Shown here piece after piece: positions 43,806 through 52,820 of a stretch of DNA of 62,310 nt. The position numbers were made by a program, and so were the translations under genes. Numbering within the stretch: position 1 is the stretch's first letter; each line of letters opens with the position of its first letter. The notes under the pieces are model-generated. The model searched no databases. It worked only from the letters and a program-made list of their open reading frames with translations, and was not told the origin of the DNA. Source of the DNA: Oscillospiraceae bacterium (GTDB lineage: Bacteria; Bacillota; Clostridia; Oscillospirales; Ruminococcaceae); NCBI GenBank assembly GCA_017436575.1, contig JAFSCU010000009.1, positions 1 to 62,310 on the forward strand. Reading direction: 5' to 3'.

Positions 43806-44693
43806 ATGAAGTTTCATCTTCTCAAACAGGCAGTCATAGGACCACAGGTTCCTATGGCTGTTTTTGAAAATTTATACACCGCAAAAGAAAACGACCTGAA
43901 GGTTATTCTGTATTCACTGGAAAAAGGTTCTGTTGACCCTATGGATATTTCGCGCAATCTGCAGATTTCCCTGGCCGCTGTACAGTCCAGCCTGCTGTAT
44001 TGGGCTGACAAGGGGCTGGTTATGGCAGAGGAAGAACAGCAGACAAAAAACAGAAAGAAAAAAACTTTGTCTCCACAGGAAATTTTGCAGTTTTCATCTG
44101 ACCACCCCGAAATAGAAATGCTGGTAAATCAGTTACAGAAAATTTATGGTGGTGCCATCAATGAAAAAATCACCAATAAATATATCAGTCTTTATCTGCT
44201 GGACAACATACCTGTAGATGTTATACTTATATTGGCACAGCATTTTACATCACTGGAAAAAGAAGCCAATTATACTATCAGGGTAATTCAGAATTATTTT
44301 GAAAAGAAAGGTATTACTTCTGCAGAAAAAGCAGAAGAATATATTGCAACAGAAGAAAGACGAAACAAAGCATATCGGACTGTATGCGGTATCTTTGGTC
44401 TGGACAAAATCAAACTGACCAGCAGTGAAAAAACAATAATTAACAGCTGGTTTGAAGCCCTGAATATGAGTGAGGATATGATAAAGTCCGCATTTGAATC
44501 TGCAGCCGGCAATGCAAATATCAGGTACTGCAACGGTATATTGAAATCCTGGTCGCAGAAAGGTTATAAAACAACTGATGATATTCAGGCTGAATATACC
44601 TTTAACAGTCTTACAGGGAAAAACATTGATGACGACAATGACCTTATTCTTAAAGGTATGAACATAGTACCTGTATTTAAAAAAGGAGAATAA
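43806..44693 (+). CDS. dnaD: DnaD/DnaB-like replication initiation protein
   Basis: 295 residues. An N-terminal winged-helix part (ENLYTAKENDLKVILYSLEKGSVDPMDISRNLQIS) and a C-terminal DnaD domain (EADLIINSWFEALNMSEDMIKSAFESAAGNANIRYCNGILKSWSQKGYKT), the last helix ending with the YxxxIL-x-W pattern. Binds DNA and helps load the helicase. Next gene is the DnaI-like loader, three bases away, which supports the role. Confidence 0.85.
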   Translation: MKFHLLKQAVIGPQVPMAVFENLYTAKENDLKVILYSLEKGSVDPMDISRNLQISLAAVQSSLLYWADKGLVMAEEEQQTKNRKKKTLSPQEILQFSSDHPEIEMLVNQLQKIYGGAINEKITNKYISLYLLDNIPVDVILILAQHFTSLEKEANYTIRVIQNYFEKKGITSAEKAEEYIATEERRNKAYRTVCGIFGLDKIKLTSSEKTIINSWFEALNMSEDMIKSAFESAAGNANIRYCNGILKSWSQKGYKTTDDIQAEYTFNSLTGKNIDDDNDLILKGMNIVPVFKKGE

Positions 44694-44696
44694 TCT

Positions 44697-45665
44697 ATGA
44701 GCGGCGAAAGCTATAACAACGCCTATTCCGTACTGGAAAACAGAAGGCTTGCCATGAGAGCCAAGTATTTTGCAAAACAGGACGAAATTAATAATAAAGT
44801 GCCTATGGTAGCTGAAATCACAGATGAAATAAATCATCTTGGTGCCAGCTATACATTGGCTGTTCTGGGCAAAAATAAAGCCGAAGCCGACAAGTTGCGC
44901 CGTGAAATGGACAGGCTGGACGATGAAAGAACAAAACTGCTGAAAGAAAACGGTTTTACCAAAAAAGACCTGGAAATGGAATATTTCTGCCCTGTGTGCA
45001 AAGACACAGGTTTTGTAAACGGCAGAACCTGCCAGTGTATGAAGGAAGAAATCACCAGACAGAGACAGAAGTTCCTGACAGTTCTTTCCCCTGCCCCTCA
45101 GGCTGATTTTGAAACTTTCAATCTTGATTTGTATTCCAAAAACGCCAGAGAAATGTCCAATGGTATGATGGTAGTGCCATATACCCACATGAAACGGATA
45201 TATGAATACTGCCTGGCTTATGCCAACCATTTTACAACAGATAATAAAAGCCTGTTGATGCTGGGCAGTGCAGGCCTGGGCAAAACTCATCTGGCCTGTG
45301 CCATAGCCAATGTGGTAATGGCCAGCGGTTACACTGTTATGTATTCTTCTTCACAGAGTCTTTTCAGCAAAATTGAACAGGCAAGATTTACTGATGAAGA
45401 TGTTATCAGTGATATTCTAAGCTGTGACCTGTTCATTCTGGATGACCTGGGCGCAGAAAGTATGACAAACTATTCTCTGAGTGTTCTGTACAATATTGTA
45501 AACACCAGAATGATAAGTAAAAAGCCTTGTATCTACACTTCAAACATCACTTCCCAGGCCGCTCTGCAGAAAAGGTACGGCGAAAAAATTTCTTCCCGTC
45601 TGCTGGGCAGCTGTGACACATTCTTCTTTGTAGGCGATGATATAAGAATAATGAAAAACAGATAA
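44697..45665 (+). CDS. dnaI: Helicase loader DnaI/DnaC-like ATPase
   Basis: 322 residues. The N-terminal half has a cysteine pair set (YFCPVCKDTGFVNGRTCQC) that may bind zinc and touch the helicase. The AAA+ domain has Walker A GSAGLGKTHL, Walker B LFILDDLGAE and the sensor region YTSNITSQAALQKRYGEKISSRLL. Hands the DnaB helicase to the origin with DnaD. Followed by a terminator. Confidence 0.92.
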   Translation: MSGESYNNAYSVLENRRLAMRAKYFAKQDEINNKVPMVAEITDEINHLGASYTLAVLGKNKAEADKLRREMDRLDDERTKLLKENGFTKKDLEMEYFCPVCKDTGFVNGRTCQCMKEEITRQRQKFLTVLSPAPQADFETFNLDLYSKNAREMSNGMMVVPYTHMKRIYEYCLAYANHFTTDNKSLLMLGSAGLGKTHLACAIANVVMASGYTVMYSSSQSLFSKIEQARFTDEDVISDILSCDLFILDDLGAESMTNYSLSVLYNIVNTRMISKKPCIYTSNITSQAALQKRYGEKISSRLLGSCDTFFFVGDDIRIMKNR

Positions 45666-45721
45666 AACATCAACTTCACTCTTACACATAAATCAGAAAA
45701 CTATGATACTATAATAAAACT

Positions 45722-45744
45722 GGTGTCGCTGGATTAGCGGCACT
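45722..45744 (+). terminator. Intrinsic terminator after dnaI
   Basis: GTGTCGCT GGATT AGCGGCAC with one T-G pair, then seven Ts. Confidence 0.85.
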
Positions 45745-45782
45745 TTTTTATTGCCAACATATATTGCTGATGATATAATTGA

Positions 45783-45969
45783 TTTGTTGGGGAAACAGGT
45801 GCAAAACCTGTGCGGGCCCGCCGCCGTAATACACGTTGTTTTTTACTCTTACCTGCCGCCACAGGCAGGGACAGGTCATTGGCTATGCTGAGAAGACCGG
45901 GTAAAAAGTGTACAGCCGGAATATCCGACAGTAAAACTGCAATACAGCCGCGAGCGCCGGTATGCAGTG
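45783..45969 (+). promoter_or_regulatory. Cobalamin riboswitch
   Basis: Conserved blocks in order: GGGGAAACAGGTGCAAAACC (45789-45808), TGCGGGCCCGCCGCCGTAA (45811-45829), and the B12-box-like TGCTGAGAAGACCGGGTA (45887-45904). A following hairpin ACTGCA-TAC / GTA-TGCAGT (45936-45969) could be the expression platform. It lies just before the DUF4430 lipoprotein and ECF S component genes and should turn them off when cobalamin is plentiful. The stretch 45666-46001 holds no other gene. Confidence 0.9.
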
Positions 45970-46001
45970 AAAACAAAACCAATTATAAAGGAGAAACAAT
46001 T

Positions 46002-46460
46002 ATGAAAACAAAACAGTTTAAAACTGCTTTGTCCAGAATCCTTTGTACAGTGCTGATTGTGGCTATGGCACTTTTTACAATCGGTTGCGGACAGCAGCAG
46101 AAAGATGAAACAACAAACAACCTGCATGAATTTACACAGGTGTACGAAGATGGTGCCGTTATCGGTGAAGGTGAAACAGAATTTCTGTTTACTGTTACTG
46201 ACAAAGATGGAAACAGTAAGAATTTCACAATAAAAACCGACCGTGAAACAGTGGGCCGGGCACTGCAGGAAGCAAAAATCATCTATGGTGAAATGGGTGA
46301 TTATGGCCTGTATGTAACAGAAGTAAACGGTATTGTTGCAATATATGATATTGATAAAACATACTGGGCATTTTATGAAGACGGCAAATATGCACTGGCC
46401 GGAGTTGATAAAACAGCCATAGTACCTGGCGCATCATACGAACTGCGAGTAGAAAAATGA
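46002..46460 (+). CDS. DUF4430 lipoprotein under cobalamin control
   Basis: 152 residues. Signal peptide and lipobox with Cys29 (FTIGCG), then a DUF4430 domain from about 40, with the family ending YWAFYEDGKYALAGVDKTAIVPG. DUF4430 is similar to the C-terminal beta domain of transcobalamin and intrinsic factor, the eukaryotic B12 carriers, so cobalamin binding is a reasonable proposal. Translated from ATG after AAAGGAG, downstream of the riboswitch. Its stop overlaps the start of the S component gene. Confidence 0.88.
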   Translation: MKTKQFKTALSRILCTVLIVAMALFTIGCGQQQKDETTNNLHEFTQVYEDGAVIGEGETEFLFTVTDKDGNSKNFTIKTDRETVGRALQEAKIIYGEMGDYGLYVTEVNGIVAIYDIDKTYWAFYEDGKYALAGVDKTAIVPGASYELRVEK

Positions 46461-46978
46461 AAAAACTTACAGTAAAAGAAATGACAGTGTTTTCCCTGCT
46501 GGGAACAATAATGTATGCGTCCAAACTGATAACCGAAGCTGTTCCAAATATTCACCTGCTGGGCACTTTTGTGGTGGCTTTTACAATAGTTTACAGAAAA
46601 AAGGCTCTGTACCCTATTTATATATTTGTATTCCTTACAGGTATTTTTTCAGGATTTGCAACCTGGTGGATTCCATATTTATATATCTGGACAGTGCTTT
46701 GGGCAATTACAATGGCTGTTCCCGGATGGTTGCCTGCAAAAATAAAACCTATTATATATATTGCAATCTGTGCCCTGCACGGATATATTTATGGCATACT
46801 GTATGCACCGGCACAGGCACTTCTGTTCGGGCTGGATTACAACGGCATGATTGCCTGGATAATTGCAGGGCTGCCCTTTGATATTGTTCACGGCACCAGT
46901 AACCTGTTTTCCGGTCTGCTGATACAACCTTTGGTAAAAACAATACAGACTGCTGAAAAAACATCAAAAACATATTAG
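46457..46978 (+). CDS. ECF transporter S component, candidate cobalamin type
   Basis: 173 residues with about five or six membrane helices, the size of ECF substrate-binding components. Begins MKKLTVKEMTVFSLLGTIMYASKLITEAVPNIHLLG, split by a typical N-terminal helix; later LPFDIVHGTSNLFSGLLIQPL. Partner ATPases and the T subunit are elsewhere, as in group II ECF systems. The riboswitch and the DUF4430 lipoprotein in the same operon point to cobalamin or a precursor as substrate. Confidence 0.85.
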   Translation: MKKLTVKEMTVFSLLGTIMYASKLITEAVPNIHLLGTFVVAFTIVYRKKALYPIYIFVFLTGIFSGFATWWIPYLYIWTVLWAITMAVPGWLPAKIKPIIYIAICALHGYIYGILYAPAQALLFGLDYNGMIAWIIAGLPFDIVHGTSNLFSGLLIQPLVKTIQTAEKTSKTY

Positions 46979-46983
46979 AATAC

Positions 46984-47010
46984 AGTATCGGGCAAATCCA
47001 GCCCGATACT
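46984..47010 (+). terminator. Intrinsic terminator after the ECF gene
   Basis: AGTATCGGGC AAATCCA GCCCGATACT followed by TTTATTTT. Confidence 0.9.
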
Positions 47011-47089
47011 TTTATTTTATAGGCAATCAACCAACAGTTTGGTGACAAAGTAATGCTGATATGCCATAATATGTACAGGAGGTGGTATT

Positions 47090-47872
47090 TTGGACACCGC
47101 TAAAATAGGCAACTTTATAAAAGAGCTGCGAAAAGAAAAAGGATACACACAGAAAGAACTGGCCGAAAAACTTCATATCACAGACCGCGCTGTTTCAAAA
47201 TGGGAACGAGGTCTGTCCGCACCTGACTTGGCAATGCTGGAACCTTTGTCTGAAATATTTGCCGTAACCATAGGTGAACTGATATCAGGCCAACGTGATG
47301 ATAGCAAAACTGACAATACCAATGACGCTGTAATAAAAGAACTGATACTTTTTTCTTATAATGAAATAAAAAATAAATTTACCTTTATGAAGAAAAAATT
47401 TTATATAAAAGTTCTGATTTGTTTTTTATCCGCCATAACATTATTTTTATTTGCAGTACAGATAAACGGCAATGGTTTTGGCATAGACTGTATACCTGCA
47501 TATCTTCACTTGCACAAGACAACAAATGCAATTGAAAACTATGACGAAAAGAAGATAAACCAATATATTTACAGGGCAAAAGAAAAAAATGTATACAAAA
47601 ACCTGGTTGCACTGAAAGAAGAAGGTATAGAAATACTGGACCGGGATGCAGAACTGTCTGGTACAAGACTGGATGATGGTTTTATGTTTACCCGTGCCAG
47701 TATCGTAATAAGATATGATGGCATCACCTATATGGTTTACTTTACAGGCACATACCGAAACGGTAAGTGTGAACTTATATATGTAGATGGTCTGTTTGGC
47801 AACGAGCCCATCGATGCACCTGACTGTATAGTAAAACTACAAAAAGCACTGTGCACCTATAATCCGGGATAA
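47090..47872 (+). CDS. XRE-type helix-turn-helix regulator with membrane anchor
   Basis: 260 residues. Residues 6-65 are a Cro/CI-type HTH (IKELRKEKGYTQKELAEKLHITDRAVSKWERGLSAPDLAML). A single membrane helix covers about 105-122, and the remainder is an outer domain of unknown fold. Such one-piece membrane-bound regulators are common in Clostridia and sense something outside the cell. Starts at TTG with AGGAGGTGG seven bases upstream; there is no ATG option. Monocistronic. No clear target gene. Confidence 0.85.
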   Translation: MDTAKIGNFIKELRKEKGYTQKELAEKLHITDRAVSKWERGLSAPDLAMLEPLSEIFAVTIGELISGQRDDSKTDNTNDAVIKELILFSYNEIKNKFTFMKKKFYIKVLICFLSAITLFLFAVQINGNGFGIDCIPAYLHLHKTTNAIENYDEKKINQYIYRAKEKNVYKNLVALKEEGIEILDRDAELSGTRLDDGFMFTRASIVIRYDGITYMVYFTGTYRNGKCELIYVDGLFGNEPIDAPDCIVKLQKALCTYNPG

Positions 47873-48043
47873 TCATTCAGACCAATTTATTTGTAAACTT
47901 TATTTAATTAATAATTTATTATAATCTTTATATTTAAAAATGTTTTTCTTTCAAACAATTATTTTTTATTGCAATTATACCACTTTAGTAGTATAATATA
48001 TTTTTGTGAGATTATATTAATTTATTTGAAAGGAAGTTTGAAT

Positions 48044-49417
48044 ATGAGTATTAAAAGTATGTTTGCTGCTCGTAGCATGACCGAAGGCAATCCTTCAAAA
48101 AGGCTGATGGAATTTGCTGTTCCAATGCTTATCGGTAACATTGCTCAGCAGCTTTATAATACAGCTGACTCTGTAATCGTAGGTCACTATGTAGGTGACA
48201 ATGCGCTGGCTGCTGTAGGCAGTGCCAGCCCAATACTGAACCTGCTGCTGGCCCTGTTTGTTGGTATTGCTACAGGTGCAGGTATCGTGGTTTCACAGAG
48301 TTTCGGCGCAAAAGACAGAGAAAGACTGACAACTGCTGTTGGCACATGTATTTCTCTTTCTGTAATTGCATCCATCGTAATTATGATTATCGGTCCAATG
48401 ATTACAAGACCTATGCTGGAACTGCTGGGCACACCTGATTCAATTATCAACTGGTGTACATCATACCTGAAAATCTACTTCTACGGTATTCTCGGGTTCT
48501 TTATGTACAACATGCTGTCCGGTGTTCTGCGTGGTATGGGTGACAGCCTTTCCGCACTGGTTTACCTGCTTATTGCAGCCGGTCTTAACATTGCGCTGGA
48601 TATTGTTTTTGTTGCTAACTTTGGCATGGGTGTTGCCGGTGTTGCTCTTGCTACAATCATTGCACAGTTTATTTCTGCTATCTGCTGCTATGCTAAACTG
48701 TCAAAAATGACTGATACATTTGATCTGAGTCTGAAAACAATCAAACTGAACAAACCAATGGCAAAACACGTTATCAAAATTGGTGTTCCATCCGGTATCA
48801 CACAGGCCATTATGGCTATGGCAGGTATGGTTGTTCTCAATCTGACAAACGCTATGGGCGAAATGGTTATTGCATGTAACGTTATCATCATGCGTGTTGA
48901 CGGTTTTGCTATGATGCCTAACTTTACATTCGGTCAGGCTATATCCGTTTACACAGGTCAGAACGTTGGTGCAGGCAAACTGGACCGCGTACAGGACGGT
49001 GTAAAACACGGTCTGAAACTGGCTCTGTCTTTCTCTGTAACAATCACTCTGGTTCTTGTAATCTTCGGCAAAGTTCTGTTCGGTTTCTTTACAGACACAC
49101 CTGAACTGATTGAACTGGCTATCAAAATGATGAGAATACTGGCTGTTGGTTACATCTGCGTATCTGTAACACAGATTCTGGGTGGTATCATGCGTGGTTG
49201 TGGCGACACAGTTACACCAATGTGGATTTCCATGATTCAGACAATACTTATCCGTGTACCACTGGCTTACCTGCTGGCTGCACTTACAAAATCTGCAGAA
49301 TATCCACACGGCGCACCAATCGCTCTGTTTGGCTCTATGCTGATTTCATGGGTAATCGGTATGCTGATGTCCATCATCGCATTCCGTATGGGCAGATGGA
49401 AAAGAAAACTGCTGTAA
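48044..49417 (+). CDS. MATE family multidrug/cation exporter
   Basis: 457 residues with twelve membrane helices in two related halves. The first half has MLIGNIAQQLYNTADSVIVGHYVG and the second FGQAISVYTGQNVGAGKLDRV, both MATE signatures. Exports drugs or metabolites against sodium or protons. Start at 48044 after GAAAGGAAG; the longer frame from 47969 has no site. Followed by a terminator. Confidence 0.95.
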   Translation: MSIKSMFAARSMTEGNPSKRLMEFAVPMLIGNIAQQLYNTADSVIVGHYVGDNALAAVGSASPILNLLLALFVGIATGAGIVVSQSFGAKDRERLTTAVGTCISLSVIASIVIMIIGPMITRPMLELLGTPDSIINWCTSYLKIYFYGILGFFMYNMLSGVLRGMGDSLSALVYLLIAAGLNIALDIVFVANFGMGVAGVALATIIAQFISAICCYAKLSKMTDTFDLSLKTIKLNKPMAKHVIKIGVPSGITQAIMAMAGMVVLNLTNAMGEMVIACNVIIMRVDGFAMMPNFTFGQAISVYTGQNVGAGKLDRVQDGVKHGLKLALSFSVTITLVLVIFGKVLFGFFTDTPELIELAIKMMRILAVGYICVSVTQILGGIMRGCGDTVTPMWISMIQTILIRVPLAYLLAALTKSAEYPHGAPIALFGSMLISWVIGMLMSIIAFRMGRWKRKLL

Positions 49418-49435
49418 TTTAAAGTTATATTGAAC

Positions 49436-49467
49436 AAAAAGACTGTACAAATTTGTACAGTCTTTTT
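49436..49467 (+). terminator. Intrinsic terminator after the MATE gene
   Basis: The 22-base perfect palindrome GACTGTACAAA/TTTGTACAGTC with As before and eight Ts after. Confidence 0.92.
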
Positions 49468-49573
49468 TTATTTTCCTGTTGTAGTATATAGGATAAAATG
49501 TTAAACTATAGATAAGATATAAACAGTTTTATAAAGTTTATTTAAAAAATCGTTTACGAAAGGAAAATCAATT

Positions 49574-51040
49574 ATGGAAAGAATCAAATTCCCTGAAGTT
49601 GACAACTGCAGTACAATTATTGTAGGTAAAAATGCTTCCAAAACAGGCAAAGTAATTCTGGCACACAACGAAGACACACCTGACTGTACAGCACAGGTAC
49701 ACCTGGTACCAAGAATGAAACACAAACCGGGCGAAGTGCTGACATTTGCTGACGGCAGTGCTGTTATCCCTCAGGTGGAAGAAACATATGCGTATATGTG
49801 GAGCGAATTCCGCGCATTGGGCGAATTTGGCGGTGAACCATTTGCAGACAGTTTCTTTAATGAATGGGGTGTCGCAGTGGCTTCTGACAGCTGTGTTGCA
49901 ACAAGAGAAGGCACCCAGCCTTACACAGGTGGCATCGGTTACGGCATCAGAAGACTGATTGCTGAACGCAGCCGCAGTGCAAGAGAAGGCGTAGAAGTTG
50001 TTGCAGGTCTGGTAAAAGAATTCGGCTATCGCTCTACCCGCTCATACCATATCTGCGACAAAGACGAAGCATGGGTTATCCAGCTGACTGTTGGCAATAA
50101 CTTTGTGGCAAAGAGAGTTGGCGATGATGAAATCTACTACATTCCAAACTGGCTGACAATCCATGAAGTTGATTTCAACGACACAGAACACAAAAATTAC
50201 TACTGGTCTGAAGATGTGGTAGGCTATGCTATCCGCAACGGTTGGTACACACCTGCTGTTGAAGGCGATTACTCTGACTTTGACTATGCAAAAGCATACC
50301 AGGGTGAAGGCCACTGGATTAAATCAAATCTGGACCGTTCTGACCTTGCATGGAGCCAGATTACAGGCGAAAACCCAGAACAGTACCGCACAGTATTCTC
50401 TATCAAGGCACCTAAAAAATACGGTGTAGAAGACCTGAAACCAATTATGCGCTCCCACTATGCACAGCACGGTGAAGACCTGAAAGAAGACCCGACAATG
50501 TCTCCACACCGCTATGGCATCTGCCGTGATACAACTATTGAAACAACAATTACAGAATTCAATGACGATGTAAACTTGACATGTATCTGGCGTTCCAGCC
50601 CAAGACCATGTGCCGCACCATTTGTGCCATGGTATCTGGGTATCACAAAACTGCCAAAAGGTTATGAATGGATAGATGCAAAAGCTTCACAGGCCAGCCA
50701 TTTTGCAGTTGACCCATCTGAACTGAAATATGACGGCAGATATGCTTACTGGGCATTCCACACATTACAGAATATGATGGAATTTGACTATCAGTTCGGC
50801 AAGGAAACACTGGACAGTTCAATTAAAGCACTGGAAGATGAATGGGCAGTGACAAAACCAGCAATGGATGCCGCATACAAAGCAGTAAAAGAAATCAATC
50901 CTGAATACGCAAAACAGATGCTGACAGACTATACTGCACAGCAGGCACAGCGCGCATGGGACTGGGCATCGAATACAATGACAGAAATCACCAACGCAAG
51001 ACACGCTGCAAGAATGCACTTCTGGAGAAGCAAACTGTAA
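49574..51040 (+). CDS. C69 family dipeptidase, copy 1
   Basis: Ntn-hydrolase that splits dipeptides. 488 residues; the nucleophile is Cys12 in DNCSTIIVGKNAS, which must be freed by removal of residues 1-11. The AHNEDTP and RSTRSYHICDKDEAW segments are family signs. Related to the second copy across its whole length (both read YYIPNWL, DTEHKN and YAIRNGWYTP). The start has AAAGGAAA. Cytosolic, no signal peptide. Its own terminator follows, so the two copies can be expressed differently. Confidence 0.92.
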   Translation: MERIKFPEVDNCSTIIVGKNASKTGKVILAHNEDTPDCTAQVHLVPRMKHKPGEVLTFADGSAVIPQVEETYAYMWSEFRALGEFGGEPFADSFFNEWGVAVASDSCVATREGTQPYTGGIGYGIRRLIAERSRSAREGVEVVAGLVKEFGYRSTRSYHICDKDEAWVIQLTVGNNFVAKRVGDDEIYYIPNWLTIHEVDFNDTEHKNYYWSEDVVGYAIRNGWYTPAVEGDYSDFDYAKAYQGEGHWIKSNLDRSDLAWSQITGENPEQYRTVFSIKAPKKYGVEDLKPIMRSHYAQHGEDLKEDPTMSPHRYGICRDTTIETTITEFNDDVNLTCIWRSSPRPCAAPFVPWYLGITKLPKGYEWIDAKASQASHFAVDPSELKYDGRYAYWAFHTLQNMMEFDYQFGKETLDSSIKALEDEWAVTKPAMDAAYKAVKEINPEYAKQMLTDYTAQQAQRAWDWASNTMTEITNARHAARMHFWRSKL

Positions 51041-51050
51041 TAATCACCAA

Positions 51051-51079
51051 AAACAGCTGTACTTTTTGTACAGCTGTTT
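51051..51079 (+). terminator. Intrinsic terminator after C69 copy 1
   Basis: AAACAGCTGTAC TTTTT GTACAGCTGTTT followed by CTTTC. Confidence 0.85.
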
Positions 51080-51187
51080 CTTTCACTTTTATTGAATTAA
51101 TTTGATATAAATGTTAAACTATAATTAAGTATGTACACACACTGTGTACAGTTATTGTTTGTTATCATATTTGAAAGGATAATTATT

Positions 51188-52645
51188 ATGGCGAAAAAAT
51201 TTCATGAAAACTGGGACAACTGCAGTACTATTATTGTAGGTAAAGACGCTTCCAAAACAGGCCGTGTTTTGCTGGGTCATAACGAAGACGATATGAACTG
51301 TGTTGTTCAGATTCACAAAGTTCCAAGAATGGAACACAAAGAAGGCGAAGTGCTGACATTTGATGACGGTGATGCAGTAGTGCCACAGGTTCCTGTAACA
51401 TGGGGATATATGTGGAGTGAACTGCGCTGCCCAGGCGGTGAACCATTTGCTGATGGTTTTGTAAACGAATGGGGCGTTGCAGTTGTAACTGACAGCTGTG
51501 TTTCCACAAAAGAATCCAACCAGCCATATACAGGCGGTCTGGGCTATGGTATGAGAAGACTGATTGCTGAAAGATGTAAAACAGCCAGAGAAGGTGTGGA
51601 AGTTGTAGCACAGCTGATGAAAGAACACGGTTACCGTTCAACACGTTCCTACCACATTGTTGACAAAGACGAAGGTTGGGTAGTACAGCTGACAGTTGGT
51701 AACAACTTTGTAGCAAGAAGAGTTGGCGACGACGAAATTTACTACATTCCAAACTGGCTGAACATCCACGAAGTTGACTTCTCTGATACAGAACACAAAA
51801 ACTTCTACTGGTCTGAAGATGTAGTTGGTTATGCTATCCGCAATGGCTGGTACACACCTGCTGTTGAAGGCGACTACTCCGACTTTGACTACACAGCAGC
51901 ATACCAGGGTGAAAACAGTGACGTTAAATCCAACTGGGACCGTTCTGACATCGCTTGGAGCAAAATCACAGGCGGCGATCCAATGCCACACCGCACATTC
52001 TCTATCAAAGCACCAAAACTGTTTGATAAAGAAGACCTGAAAGATATTCTGCGTTCACACTGCCCAGAACATCCAGAACTGCTGGCAAAAGACCCAACAG
52101 CTACACCTCATCAGTACTATGGTGTATGCCGTGACACAACAATCGAAAGTCTGGTTGTTGAATTCCAGGATGATGCTGACCTGACAACTGTATGGAGAAC
52201 AACTCTGCGTCCATGTAACAGCCCATATCAGCCATGGTTCCCAGCTATCACAGCTGCACCAAAAGGTTGGTTCTGGCAGGATATTCCATCCACACAGTTC
52301 ACACATCTGAACCCTGTTGCAGACGACTTTAAATATCACAGCGACAGAGCTTACTGGGCATTCCATATGCTGAACATGACAAGAGAACTGAACTGGCAGT
52401 TTGGCGAAGAAATGGTAAAAGAAGAAATCGAAGCCATGGAAAAAGAATGGGATATTATTGTTCCTGCAGTAAGAGAAACATATTCTAAACTGAAAGAAAC
52501 AAACCCAGACGCTGCAAAAGCATTCCTGACAGACTTTGTTCATTCACAGGCTGCAAAAACTTGGGAATGGGCAGAACAGATGACTCTGAAACTTGTTGAT
52601 AAAAAAGACAAAGAAAGCAAAGTTGCCTGGAGAAAAACTCTGTAA
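51188..52645 (+). CDS. C69 family dipeptidase, copy 2
   Basis: 485 residues; Cys12 in DNCSTIIVGKDAS is the expected nucleophile after loss of an 11-residue propeptide. Much of the sequence is the same as copy 1 (VGDDEIYYIPNWL, VEGDYSDFDY), but the substrate-side loops and C-terminal third have diverged, e.g. SDVKSNWDRSDIAW against KSNLDRSDLAW. The start at 51188 follows GAAAGGAT. The pair looks like a tandem duplication with later change of specificity. A DUF819 permease follows. Confidence 0.92.
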   Translation: MAKKFHENWDNCSTIIVGKDASKTGRVLLGHNEDDMNCVVQIHKVPRMEHKEGEVLTFDDGDAVVPQVPVTWGYMWSELRCPGGEPFADGFVNEWGVAVVTDSCVSTKESNQPYTGGLGYGMRRLIAERCKTAREGVEVVAQLMKEHGYRSTRSYHIVDKDEGWVVQLTVGNNFVARRVGDDEIYYIPNWLNIHEVDFSDTEHKNFYWSEDVVGYAIRNGWYTPAVEGDYSDFDYTAAYQGENSDVKSNWDRSDIAWSKITGGDPMPHRTFSIKAPKLFDKEDLKDILRSHCPEHPELLAKDPTATPHQYYGVCRDTTIESLVVEFQDDADLTTVWRTTLRPCNSPYQPWFPAITAAPKGWFWQDIPSTQFTHLNPVADDFKYHSDRAYWAFHMLNMTRELNWQFGEEMVKEEIEAMEKEWDIIVPAVRETYSKLKETNPDAAKAFLTDFVHSQAAKTWEWAEQMTLKLVDKKDKESKVAWRKTL

Positions 52646-52660
52646 TTATATCAAAATTGA

Positions 52661-52688
52661 AATCGGCAGGTATTCCCTGCCGATTTTT
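52661..52688 (+). terminator. Intrinsic terminator after C69 copy 2
   Basis: AATCGGCAGG TATTC CCTGCCGATT then TTTTT. Confidence 0.9.
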
Positions 52689-52820
52689 TTAATTTATTTA
52701 TAGAAAATGATATTTTTTCCTTGTTAAATTTTTCTCTGCATTGTATAATATATTTTATTATGGGTTTGGATGTATTTACTTCCAAAAATATTACCATTTA
52801 TGAATAAGGAGAGAATTTCT

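Noticed and set aside
45810-46001. Longer start for the DUF4430 lipoprotein gene
   Set aside because: The extension is translation of the riboswitch and is Arg-rich; the ATG at 46002 has a proper ribosome binding site and gives a signal peptide.
48701-49309. 202-residue minus-strand frame opposite the MATE gene
   Set aside because: Cys, His and Gln-rich, with no start site; shadow of the MATE coding sequence.
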